This document shows positions 45,048 through 52,832 of a stretch of 64,000 bases of DNA, piece by piece. The DNA is from Winogradskyella flava. Its GTDB lineage: Bacteria; Bacteroidota; Bacteroidia; Flavobacteriales; Flavobacteriaceae. Location: NCBI RefSeq assembly GCF_014243395.1, contig NZ_JACLCP010000007.1:1-64000 (forward strand), written 5' to 3'. The notes beneath the pieces are model-generated. The model did not search any database. It was given only the letters and a program-made list of their open reading frames with translations, and was not told the DNA's origin. Every line of letters starts with the position of its first letter. Within the stretch, counting starts at the first letter, position 1. The translations under genes were made by a program, and so were the position numbers.

Positions 45048-46055
45048 TTATTTTTTTGATAGTGCCATAATCTTTTCCCAAATATTTTCGTTGACCAAAA
45101 CCCCTTCTTTTAAGTTTTTAGCTCTGGTTTGTGAACTTCGTTCTCCTGGATAGTAAATATTGTCTCCTGGGATTATAGGTTCTACGTCATGAGTAAAATC
45201 AATGATTTCTTCTATTAGTTTTTGCTGTAGCCCTTTATCATTAAAAACTTCAGGGTAGATGCAGATATAAATTTGTGAAATGGCAGTCTCAATTTCCTTT
45301 GAACCTATTTTGTAGGTAGAGTTTCCTGCAGATAGTATAGTGGCCAGCATATCTAGTACAATAGAAAGGGCAGACCCTTTCCAGTAGCCGATTGGCAATC
45401 CGCGTTCTTTTAATAGAATTTTATCAGGATCATTAGAGAGTTCATTGTTGTCATCCCAACCTCCATGGTAAGGCAACTTTTGACCTCTTAATTTATAATC
45501 GTTAATCTTACCGAACGCAAATTGTGAAATTGCCATGTCCAATACAATAGGCCCCTTTTTTCTTGGTATGGATACAACAAAGGGGTTATTACCTATTCTG
45601 CTGTCTTTTCCACCCCAAGGTGGCATATTGGGTTTAGTATTTGTAAAAAGAATCGAAATACAATTGTCATTAGCTGCTTGTTTTCCATATGTTCCACCTC
45701 TCATCCAATGATTGGTGTTGCGTAATGCAACCATTCCCATTCCATGCTGTTTTGCTAACTCTACAGCTCTTTTTGTACACTTTGTTGCATTGACAATACC
45801 AGGACCTAGATTACCATCCCAACGTTCTATGTTGCCAAAAGAAGCTACCTTTTCTGCTTCGGCATCAATTTTAATTACACCTTTTTCAATATATTCAATA
45901 AAAAGAGGCACACGATTGATCCCATGAGAACTCACACCATCTAATGTGCTTTCTGTAAAAACATTAGCAATTAATTGGGCTTTTTCTGTGGTGAATTTAT
46001 ACTTAACGAAAAGTTCGTAAAGAACTTTTTGAATGTTTTCGGATGAAATTCGCAT
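45048..46055 (-). CDS. LDH2-type oxidoreductase, DlgD/YiaK-like (cassette gene)
   Basis: 335 residues. The malate/L-lactate dehydrogenase (LDH2) family is indicated by DGVSSHGINRVPLFIEYIEKG, LRNTNHWMRGGTYGKQAA, and the DMAISQFAFGKI segment. NTNHWMRGGTYG with PPWGG is the pattern of 2,3-diketo-L-gulonate reductase (DlgD). It would reduce a keto acid with NADH in the cytosol. A housekeeping-type metabolic enzyme carried in a cassette is noteworthy; no signal peptide is present. Confidence 0.85.
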   Translation of the reverse strand: MRISSENIQKVLYELFVKYKFTTEKAQLIANVFTESTLDGVSSHGINRVPLFIEYIEKGVIKIDAEAEKVASFGNIERWDGNLGPGIVNATKCTKRAVELAKQHGMGMVALRNTNHWMRGGTYGKQAANDNCISILFTNTKPNMPPWGGKDSRIGNNPFVVSIPRKKGPIVLDMAISQFAFGKINDYKLRGQKLPYHGGWDDNNELSNDPDKILLKERGLPIGYWKGSALSIVLDMLATILSAGNSTYKIGSKEIETAISQIYICIYPEVFNDKGLQQKLIEEIIDFTHDVEPIIPGDNIYYPGERSSQTRAKNLKEGVLVNENIWEKIMALSKK

Positions 46056-46082
46056 GAATACTTCTGTCTTATTTTAATTGTT

Positions 46083-46209
46083 TACAACGTGTTTGTGCAT
46101 GCCTCGTTGCGTAGAGACTAAGATAGCAAAAGGGAAAGAATCTGAGGAAAACTCGGAGAATTTTCCGATTAAGACTTAAACACCAAAGCAATTCATTATA
46201 AACGGTTTC
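46083..46209 (-). repeat. attC-like site
   Basis: Arms GTTTGTGCATGCCTCGTTGC (46091-46110) and GCAATTCATTATAAAC (46188-46203). Loop motif CTAAGATAGCAAA (46118-46130). Inner palindrome GGAAAACTC-gga-GAATTTTCC. It touches a second site directly, with no cassette between. Confidence 0.7.
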
Positions 46210-46360
46210 GGCTATGAGTAGTTGCGTGGTTTAGCAGTTAACTTTGCAAGTACTCACCAAACTGATGATCTGCGAGACACGAGCACAAAGTGTGAGCTGT
46301 GCGCTAGCAAATTTTTAGAAGTAGACGAAAACAAGCAATTACTCATAGTCATTGTGATGT
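46204..46360 (-). repeat. attC-like site in tandem
   Basis: Arms GGCTATGAGTAGTTGC (46210-46225) and GCAATTACTCATAGTC (46335-46350) are nearly perfect inverted repeats. It follows the site at 46083-46209 without a gene. The arm sequence differs from the usual GTGTATGG...CATACAC type. Confidence 0.65.
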
Positions 46361-46371
46361 GTTCGTACTTA

Positions 46372-46659
46372 TTATTTAATTAAGAACTTTAGTTCATTAC
46401 AAGTTTTGCTCGGTATAAACTCAGTCAATTCATAATCGGCTAGTTCATTTATGTTAAAAGGGTCTTTTTCAATGATTTTTTCAAGTTCTGATTTGTTTTC
46501 AACTCTAGACAAGATTATCCCGCCAGTTCTTGGAATTTTTCGTCCAGAAGCCAGAAAATTCCCCAATTCATATTGCTCATTTAGAAATTCAATATGTTCG
46601 TTTAAATAATGATCAACGTTTTCTAGTTCTGTTTTGTACGTCAGATTTATAATGAACAT
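46372..46659 (-). CDS. YCII-related protein (cassette gene)
   Basis: 95 residues. The pattern FIINLTYKTELENVDHYLNEHIEFLNEQYELGNFLASGRKIPRTGGIILSR fits the YCII family, with HxxFL and the SGR-x(5)-GG motif. YCII proteins are small dimers possibly acting as enzymes in chlorinated compound or signalling pathways, but no function is clear. It is a soluble cytosolic cassette product. Confidence 0.83.
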   Translation of the reverse strand: MFIINLTYKTELENVDHYLNEHIEFLNEQYELGNFLASGRKIPRTGGIILSRVENKSELEKIIEKDPFNINELADYELTEFIPSKTCNELKFLIK

Positions 46660-46689
46660 TTATTATTTGTTTTTAATTCAGTTTTCAGT

Positions 46690-46843
46690 TGCTATTGCGT
46701 TTGTTGTGGTATGACAGACAAGGTTTTTGTATACATTTCGCCAACACGAGCGGAGTGACTTGTCGCAGCAAACCATAAACTTAGTAAAAATGCTTGAAAT
46801 TCCGATTAGGAATTTGAGAGTAATGAACTATAAACTTTATTAG
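46690..46843 (-). repeat. attC-like site (degenerate)
   Basis: The right arm is GTAATGAACTATAAAC (46819-46834), and the left arm GTTTGTTGTGGTATGAC pairs imperfectly. Inner palindrome AAATTCC-gatta-GGAATTT. The right core contains the stop codon of the following gene. Confidence 0.55.
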
Positions 46844-47740
46844 CTACCGTTTTAATTGAATAGACTCACCAGGATCTAATTTTTCAATTCCACTTGAAAG
46901 ATTTATCCAGATAGGAGCATTGTAAGAAGGATTTATGATTTGACGTTTGCCAATTTGTACGTTTTCAATGGCTAATAAATAGTTGGTCAGTTTACCATGA
47001 CTTACAGACCATATATCTTTTGATTTACCAATTTTTTCACAAAATTCAACCATGTTTTCCCATCTTTCGTTATTGCCGAATTCCCATGAGTGCCCCCAAA
47101 CATAAAAAACAGATAATTTTTGGTCATTCAATGCTAAATAAGAATCGAGATAATCCAAAACTTTGCTATCATGACAAGTAGGATGCCACATCATATAATT
47201 TCTTGGAAAATCAAATGCATGAGTGTCATCCACAGTTCTTCCATTTTTAATACCAGTTGAAGCAATTAATGTGGCTATAGAATCATTTGTACTTCCAAAC
47301 GGATATGCCATACTTATAATTTCTCTATTGGTTAGTTTTTCTATTATTTCAAGGTCAGTATTGGTTTCCTCCAATACTTCCTCACTTGATATTCCAGTGA
47401 AATTTTTGTGTAAAGCTCCATGAGCGGCTATTTCATGATTTTTATAAATGATTGTTAAGGAATCTTTTGGAACATATCTTTGATATATCGTGTCTCCATT
47501 TTGTTGTGGCCAACCTCTTGTTGCTCCCAAGTATTTTGAATTCAAATTGAAGGTTCCAACAAGGCTATTTTCATCAAAAAGTTTAGCTAATTCAATATCT
47601 TGTATTGTTCCATCATCATAGCTTAACACTAAGGCTTTTGTTTTTCCTTTAGGATAAGTAAAATCAATAAAACTTGGCTTTTCATTGCATGAGAGCAGGA
47701 GCGAAATAAGTACGCAGGTTAATATTATATGACGAGTCAT
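46844..47740 (-). CDS. Polysaccharide deacetylase lipoprotein (cassette gene)
   Basis: 298 residues. A lipobox (SLLLSCNE) precedes a NodB-homology domain: LVLSYDDGTIQDIELAKLF (catalytic and metal Asp pair), EIAAHGALHKNF (HxxxH metal motif), and ISMAYPFGSTND. The C-terminal lobe has HSWEFGNNERWENMVEF. It would remove acetyl groups from surface or peptidoglycan polysaccharide. The last codon lies within the core of the attC-like site. The other end of the cassette shows GGCTAATG, complementary to TTAGCTAC. Confidence 0.87.
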   Translation of the reverse strand: MTRHIILTCVLISLLLSCNEKPSFIDFTYPKGKTKALVLSYDDGTIQDIELAKLFDENSLVGTFNLNSKYLGATRGWPQQNGDTIYQRYVPKDSLTIIYKNHEIAAHGALHKNFTGISSEEVLEETNTDLEIIEKLTNREIISMAYPFGSTNDSIATLIASTGIKNGRTVDDTHAFDFPRNYMMWHPTCHDSKVLDYLDSYLALNDQKLSVFYVWGHSWEFGNNERWENMVEFCEKIGKSKDIWSVSHGKLTNYLLAIENVQIGKRQIINPSYNAPIWINLSSGIEKLDPGESIQLKR

Positions 47741-47752
47741 TCTTAAAATTAT

Positions 47753-47887
47753 GGCTAATGTGTTTATGAATGGTTAAATGCGTAGAGACTAAGATAGCAA
47801 AAGGGAAAGAACCTGAGGAAAATTCTCCGAATTTTCCGATTAAGACTTAAACACCAAAGCAATTCATTATAAACGGTATTGGCAATA
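47753..47887 (-). repeat. attC-like site
   Basis: Arms GTTTATGAATGGTTAAATGC (47762-47781) and GCAATTCATTATAAAC (47859-47874). Inner palindrome GGAAAATTC-tcc-GAATTTTCC. Loop motif CTAAGATAGCAAA. Right core ATTGGCAATA (47878-47887), complementary to TATTGCCAAC at 48676-48685. Confidence 0.75.
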
Positions 47888-47895
47888 GTAATTTT

Positions 47896-48672
47896 TTAGT
47901 CTTTGGTTTTCTTTGTTAATTTATAACCACAAGCTATAACAGTTCCATTTTCTTTTTTAATAAGTTCTATTTCGTTTGTATTTACATTGACATAAAATAA
48001 GTCTACAGAATATTCACTAACTCCCAATTTTTCTACTTGCTTCCTTTTTTCTTTAACTAACCAACAAAATGAATTTATATCATCGATATAGGCTAACTCA
48101 ATAAAGTCCACTTTTTTATTTTTAAATCTCTCGTCCGATTTGACTTTTTGCAGAGCAAGACAAGGTTCAGTCAGATTTTCAAATTCAGGATTGAGTGATA
48201 AGTCAGGAAATTTGTTTTCGGAAACCATTTTTCCGTCTTTGTCAAATTCCAATCCAAATGCGTGTTCAAATCCGTTATTCCGATAAGTGAAGAGAATCCA
48301 ATAAGTGACATTATAGTTTGCTAATTCGTATAATTCGGGTTTGTCATATTCCGCTTTTACATTATCCAGATAATTAACTTGAAATTCTCCCATTACCAAT
48401 TTATTGTAAAAGTCAATATTTGCACGTTTAACAATATATTCTTTTGCTTTTTTTAGGATAAAATCAGAATATTCCTCAATATTCTTAATGTCATAAGGAT
48501 AAAAAGTGTTTTCTCTTTCTATTGAGTCTTTGTGCTTTATTCCAAATGGAATATAGTTTCTTGTTCGAGACGAATAAGTGCCTCCTAATTCCAGTTTATC
48601 AATATCATCACATTGAGCAAATCCATTGATTGAAATCAGAAAGATTATTAATATGCTAAAAGCTTGTTTCAT
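47896..48672 (-). CDS. Secreted protein of unknown function (cassette gene)
   Basis: 258 residues from the ATG at 48672. A signal peptide (about 1-19, ending FAQ) is followed by a mixed alpha/beta domain (for example YSDFILKKAKEYIVKRAN, YWILFTYRNNGFEHAFGLEFDKDGKMVSENKFPDL, IELAYIDDINSFCWLVKEKRKQ). I do not recognise the family. The cassette ends ATTGGCAATA and TATTGCCAAC fit the core rule well. Confidence 0.8.
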   Translation of the reverse strand: MKQAFSILIIFLISINGFAQCDDIDKLELGGTYSSRTRNYIPFGIKHKDSIERENTFYPYDIKNIEEYSDFILKKAKEYIVKRANIDFYNKLVMGEFQVNYLDNVKAEYDKPELYELANYNVTYWILFTYRNNGFEHAFGLEFDKDGKMVSENKFPDLSLNPEFENLTEPCLALQKVKSDERFKNKKVDFIELAYIDDINSFCWLVKEKRKQVEKLGVSEYSVDLFYVNVNTNEIELIKKENGTVIACGYKLTKKTKD

Positions 48673-48675
48673 TAT

Positions 48676-48731
48676 TATTGCCAACACTGCGCTTAGCCAT
48701 CAGAAGCAATGAACTATACACGTTGTTATGT
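48676..48731 (-). repeat. Truncated attC-like site
   Basis: Only about 55 bp. The right arm GCAATGAACTATACAC (48706-48721) and core GTTATGT are normal, but the left side, ACTGCGCTTAGCCATCAG, does not pair with it. The loop is lost. It still separates two cassette genes. Confidence 0.55.
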
Positions 48732-48771
48732 TTTAGTTGTTTTATCAGATTACTCAATTCAGATTTCGGTT

Positions 48772-49209
48772 TTAATATTCATCAGGGTTAAGAACGATGT
48801 CAGTTACGTGATTTTTGTCTTTATCGTAAAATCTATAAACTAATTTTGTATTATATTTTTTGAAATATTCAGCTTGATTTTGGCTTTGCAGATTTTTCTT
48901 GAATTCAGGTTTAAATAATTCTTTAAAAGCCTGTGTATCTATATCAGATTTGCTGTCATTCAGAAGTGTGTAATTTTGTCTTAAAACATTCTTTTCAGGC
49001 GAAGTCACACTGTCAAGGCTCGTATTTGAGTCAAAAGTAAACGGACAGTCCTTATTCATAATTCTGGCTCTTTCCGCAATCGTATTTTCATTACTCAAAG
49101 TCAGCTCTTTTTTAGACTTAAATAATCTTGAACCGAAATTCACAGCAAGTACCATTATCGCTACAGTAACTGCTGTTCCAATTAAGCTCTTTTTTTTCTT
49201 TTGTTCCAT
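48772..49209 (-). CDS. Small single-helix membrane protein (cassette gene)
   Basis: 145 residues. A basic start (MEQKKKKSL) is followed by one membrane helix (about 9-25) and a soluble region with charged helices (KELFKPEFKKNLQSQNQAEYFKKYNTKLVYRFYDKDKN). I do not recognise a family. One end shows GTTATGT and the other AAACACAAC, which match at eight of nine positions after reverse-complementing. Type II membrane topology is inferred from the basic residues before the helix. Confidence 0.75.
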   Translation of the reverse strand: MEQKKKKSLIGTAVTVAIMVLAVNFGSRLFKSKKELTLSNENTIAERARIMNKDCPFTFDSNTSLDSVTSPEKNVLRQNYTLLNDSKSDIDTQAFKELFKPEFKKNLQSQNQAEYFKKYNTKLVYRFYDKDKNHVTDIVLNPDEY

Positions 49210-49244
49210 TCAGATTTATTTTAGTTGAAAGTTTTTTGCCAATT

Positions 49245-49561
49245 AAACACAACGCTGCGCTATTTGCAGTTGTATGTTTTTTTGTGAAGATAATGAAAAA
49301 TGGTGTCGATGATTTGCAATAGTTATCCCGCGCTATGGTTTTTAATTGCCAATTATCGACCTTAAGCTAGCTGGGGAAGCGAGCGTTAGCTTTGATTTTT
49401 CTTTTATTGGGAACAAAAAAAGAGCAACCACCGAGCGAAGCGACTGATGAATTCTTATTTTTAAAATATAAATGCCATGAATAATTGCATCTAGTGGCCT
49501 GATATGTCGAGTAAATGAGCCGTATCCCTAAGGGGGTATGGCTTATATACATTGTAGCCTC
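49245..49561 (-). repeat. Long attC-like site sharing an element with 883-1178
   Basis: Bases 49251-49430 match 887-1065 of array A closely. A 53-bp segment (49431-49483), absent from array A, follows; then ATTGCATCT... (49484 on) again matches. The right core GTAGCCTC (49554-49561) is complementary to GAGGCTAAC at 50825-50833 except one base. The region holds no gene. Confidence 0.65.
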
Positions 49562-49563
49562 GG

Positions 49564-50805
49564 TTATTTATTTTTTAATTCTTTAATTCTAGTTTTATAG
49601 TATTCGTTATCACTTAATTCAGCAGCTTTCTGGGCAAACTTGAGTGCATTAGGAATATCATTTTGAGTTTCATAATAACCCGACATTGAATCATAGGCAT
49701 TTGCACTTTTTGGGTAATAGTGGACGTTCATTTTAAAAAACATATGTGCCCTTTCAGTTTGCCCCATTTGCATATTCATATGGCCATAACCATTTAATAA
49801 TTCCTCAATCATTGGAGGTACATGATAACCAAAATGGGCTAAATAGATCTCCTCTTGTTTTTTTAATAATTCAGTTAATTCTCCTACGGTTGTGTCCGGG
49901 TTGTTATATCTCTCTGGGGTTTTAAACTGATACCAGTTAAAAAGAAAAATTAATCCATCTCTCATTGAAGGTAAGGGCACCGTTCCATGTAAGTCTTCTG
50001 GATAAATTTTCCAAGAGAAATTTAATCCACTTTCAGTCCGCGATTCCATGAATTTTGAAAAATCGATTATTGAACGAGCAAACAGTGTAAATTCTGAGGT
50101 ATCGGTCATAATATTATCTATTGTTATTTTTTCATCGAACATATGTAGTTGTTCTGCGGCGAGAGATACATAAAGTGATTTTCCTTTAAAACTTTTTGCC
50201 TTTAATTTTTCTTTCGTCTGTTTCAATAATTTTTGATCATCCCAATCCATACTTGGATCTATTGCGATGTAATTTTCAAATAGATGATTATGATTGAAGA
50301 GCGTGTTTATGGTAAATAAGCCAGCATAGGAATGGCCAATTAAGGTTCTATATGGTGTTGTAGGGTATGTATTATCAATATGTGGAATGAGTTCTCTCTC
50401 TATAAATTGCGTGAATATTCCTGCGCCTCCTGTTTCAGCGTCCATAATACTTCCTCGCCTCATTTTAACTTGGGACGTGGTTAGGTCTTTTATTCTGTTA
50501 TTTTTATTTGAAATCCCAACAAGTATCATATGAGGTAAATAATGCCCCCAATAGTTATTATATACAGTTTCCAAAGTGTTTTGCAGAGAGAATCCATCTA
50601 GTAAATATACCACAGGATATTTTTGATCTCCATTTGGTTCGTAATTCTCAGGGAGCTTTACCCAAAATTCGCGATTTTCCTGAAGTGATGTTGAAAATAG
50701 GCTATCTACAACCTCTAATTCGATTGTCTTTGATTGTCCGATAATTTCTTGATGCAAAATAAATATTGAACAGATTGTTAATATTAACAGGGTATTTTTT
50801 TTCAT
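49564..50805 (-). CDS. Secreted esterase with TPR-like C-terminus (cassette gene)
   Basis: 413 residues. A signal peptide (about 1-24) is followed by a putative esterase domain of the Fes/EstD type: FWVKLPENYEPNGDQKYPVVYLLDGF, PHMILVGISNKNN and the nucleophile elbow GHSYAG (157-162, Ser159). A histidine in DLHGTVPLPS would be the base. The C-terminal ~90 residues hold two TPR-like helices (NAYDSMSGYYETQNDIPNALKFAQKAAE). Close relatives hydrolyse siderophore or feruloyl esters; the substrate is unknown here. Confidence 0.86.
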   Translation of the reverse strand: MKKNTLLILTICSIFILHQEIIGQSKTIELEVVDSLFSTSLQENREFWVKLPENYEPNGDQKYPVVYLLDGFSLQNTLETVYNNYWGHYLPHMILVGISNKNNRIKDLTTSQVKMRRGSIMDAETGGAGIFTQFIERELIPHIDNTYPTTPYRTLIGHSYAGLFTINTLFNHNHLFENYIAIDPSMDWDDQKLLKQTKEKLKAKSFKGKSLYVSLAAEQLHMFDEKITIDNIMTDTSEFTLFARSIIDFSKFMESRTESGLNFSWKIYPEDLHGTVPLPSMRDGLIFLFNWYQFKTPERYNNPDTTVGELTELLKKQEEIYLAHFGYHVPPMIEELLNGYGHMNMQMGQTERAHMFFKMNVHYYPKSANAYDSMSGYYETQNDIPNALKFAQKAAELSDNEYYKTRIKELKNK

Positions 50806-50824
50806 TCTTTTATTGAAGTTTATT

Positions 50825-50963
50825 GAGGCTAACGGCGTGTTTGTTTATGGTTAGTGGGGTGTTTCAGCACTTAATTTAGTAAATAAAAACCAAATAGAAT
50901 TTTCCCAAAGAATATTCGTAAGTAGACGAGTCCTAGCAATGAATTATGAAGGTTGTTACCTGC
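50825..50963 (-). repeat. attC-like site
   Basis: Left core GAGGCTAAC (50825-50833), arms GTTTATGGTTAGTGGGG (from about 50842) and AGCAATGAATTATGAAGG. Right core GTTACC (50955-50960). Loop motif CTTAATTTAGTAAA, a variant of the common one. Confidence 0.68.
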
Positions 50964-50971
50964 TGGTTTTT

Positions 50972-51715
50972 CTATAAATTTTGAATTACCTTTAGACAGA
51001 ATTCAATATTCATAGAATTTTCCCTGAAAATCATAACTTCCTTTCCATCTGAATCAGTTATGAAAAACCTGTCTGGTTGACTTTTAGGTAGTTCTTTTGA
51101 AAAAGTTTTTACAAAAGCGCAAGCCGTTAAAAATGCTCCTAAATCTGATGGATGACTACCATCTGGTAAAAACAATTGTATATCTGGTCTTAATGCTTTA
51201 GCCAATTTCCAAGCTTCTCCAACCATTACAAGTCCGCAATCACTTTCTTTTGATGCTTGTTGAAACGTTTCTGTTATTGTTTCTTGATATTGTGGAATTT
51301 TTTGTGGAGCCCAAGTAACATATAAGTACGGTTTTGCACCAGACGCTTTAACTAGGTCAGATAGCTTTTTAGAATACATGAGAAATTCTTCCTTTTCCTT
51401 AACAGCTTCCTTACTTTGTCCTTGTAATACAACAATATCGTATTTTCCACTGCTTATTGCTTCTTTTGATTTAAGTCCTTTGTTGCCATTCCAATGGTCG
51501 CTTAATTTAGCTCCACCAGCAGTGCTTTTAGAGGTTATTAATTTAACTTTTGTACTGTCTGAAATCAAAGAAACAAGATGAGGCATATTAGAATAGTATG
51601 TGTAGCTGTTTCCAACAAATAAAACACTCAGGGTATCTTTTTTAACTTGGGCTAAACTCTGATTCGTTATTCCAATAAAGAAAATTATAAAAAATAAGTG
51701 CTTAGTAACTTTCAT
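50972..51715 (-). CDS. Secreted SGNH/GDSL hydrolase (cassette gene)
   Basis: 247 residues. A signal peptide (about 1-23) is followed by an SGNH hydrolase fold. The block I motif is LFVGNSYTYY (GNSYT 35-39, nucleophile Ser37). LLQGQSKEAV and VMVGEAW follow, and the catalytic D-x-x-H is LPDGSHPSDLG (about 197-207). It probably removes acyl groups from surface glycans or other esters outside the cytoplasm. Confidence 0.87.
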   Translation of the reverse strand: MKVTKHLFFIIFFIGITNQSLAQVKKDTLSVLFVGNSYTYYSNMPHLVSLISDSTKVKLITSKSTAGGAKLSDHWNGNKGLKSKEAISSGKYDIVVLQGQSKEAVKEKEEFLMYSKKLSDLVKASGAKPYLYVTWAPQKIPQYQETITETFQQASKESDCGLVMVGEAWKLAKALRPDIQLFLPDGSHPSDLGAFLTACAFVKTFSKELPKSQPDRFFITDSDGKEVMIFRENSMNIEFCLKVIQNL

Positions 51716-51740
51716 GTATGTTTTTAAATTTTACTTAATG

Positions 51741-51911
51741 GTCTTGTTCATGGTGTCGTTGCGGAAAATCAGTTGGTGCCTGAGCTTGTCGAAGACATGA
51801 TTTTACGCCGTAACCGAAAGATAGCAAATTGCAATGACACGAGCATAGCGAACTGGTGAAGCAATTCCGATTAAGGAATTCAGCCGCAATGAGCTATGCA
51901 CGTTGTTGTGC
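51741..51911 (-). repeat. attC-like site containing a REP-like sequence
   Basis: Arms TTCATGGTGTCGTTGCGG (51747-51764) and CCGCAATGAGCTATGCAC (51884-51901). The right core is GTTGTGC (51905-51911). Inside the loop is CCTGAGCTTGTCGAAG (51779-51794), a widely seen REP-like sequence in environmental bacteria. Inner palindrome AATTCC-gattaa-GGAATT. Confidence 0.68.
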
Positions 51912-51916
51912 TTTCG

Positions 51917-52648
51917 TTATTTTTTATTTATCTCAATCTTAATTAATTCTTTCAATTCATTGACATCATTTAGCATTTTCTTTAATTCAATTAGTTGTCT
52001 TTTTTCTGTGTAATTTTTAAGATATAAAGCGTTCTCAAGAGTCAATATTATTTCTGGGTAGTTTTCTGTATAATTTAAATGGCTATTTTCTTTCAAGTGA
52101 TAATTGTTTCTATAAAATCCTAAATTCCCAGCTTTTTGTAAATCACTCAAATAAACACTGTAATTCCCATTGGCTTGACTGACAATTCCTTCTTGTTTTC
52201 TTATCAGAGAAATTAACTTTTGTCTTATGAGAGAGGGCATTAATTTTATGTCTCCCGTAGTCTCTAACGTTCCAATAGTATTAGAATTAAATGATGGATA
52301 CCAAAAAGCTAACTTAACTTCAGTTAGTGCATTTATCATTTCGATGAGTTTTAAATTTGATGCTTTAGTAAGTTCTAAATATTCCTCATATGAATTTATA
52401 CTTTCATCAATTCGAATAATTACTGTTTTTAGATTATGTGTCTCATCATCCAAGTCTCCTTCTAATTGGTAATAAAAATTACGGATTATATTATTTTGTT
52501 TGCGGTTTTCATTCCAATTATTTATTCCCAATGCAATTAAAATTCCAATAACAACAAGTACAATTTCTCCAATCGCATATTTTAGATACTTTCCAGTTTT
52601 ACCTTTTGAAAGTAAATCTTGTCTAATTTTTCTAAAGAATTTTATCAT
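51917..52648 (-). CDS. DUF6090 family membrane protein (cassette gene)
   Basis: 243 residues and the third DUF6090 paralogue. The N-terminus MIKFFRKIRQ and the helix ending in GINNWNE are nearly identical to those at 130-858 and 2554-3294. The cassette ends GTTGTGC and GCACAAC are also the same. The C-terminal part, rich in helices (for example MINALTEVKLAFWYPSF and SLIRKQEGIVSQANGNYSVYL), differs. Function unknown. Confidence 0.86.
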   Translation of the reverse strand: MIKFFRKIRQDLLSKGKTGKYLKYAIGEIVLVVIGILIALGINNWNENRKQNNIIRNFYYQLEGDLDDETHNLKTVIIRIDESINSYEEYLELTKASNLKLIEMINALTEVKLAFWYPSFNSNTIGTLETTGDIKLMPSLIRQKLISLIRKQEGIVSQANGNYSVYLSDLQKAGNLGFYRNNYHLKENSHLNYTENYPEIILTLENALYLKNYTEKRQLIELKKMLNDVNELKELIKIEINKK

Positions 52649-52696
52649 ATTCTATTTCCCGAGAAAGCGGGAATCTTAATGGTTGGTTATAATGAA

Positions 52697-52822
52697 GCAC
52701 AACGTTGTTGTGCATGGTTAGTTGCGTGAGACCTAAGATAGCAAATAAGTAGAAACCCATTGTTCATGAGCGAGGATTTTCCGAAAGGAAAATCAAACGC
52801 AATGAATTATACACATTGCTGC
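52697..52822 (-). repeat. attC-like site
   Basis: Left core GCACAAC (52697-52703); arms with GTTGTGCATGGTTAGTTGCG and GCAATGAATTATACAC (52799-52814). Inner palindrome GATTTTCC-gaaa-GGAAAATC. Loop motif CTAAGATAGCAAA. Confidence 0.7.
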
Positions 52823-52832
52823 CAAAAGTACT

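Noticed and set aside
49367..49552. A 61-codon open frame on the minus strand
   Set aside because: It lies in the long attC-like site; the corresponding region at 887-1106 does not keep the frame.
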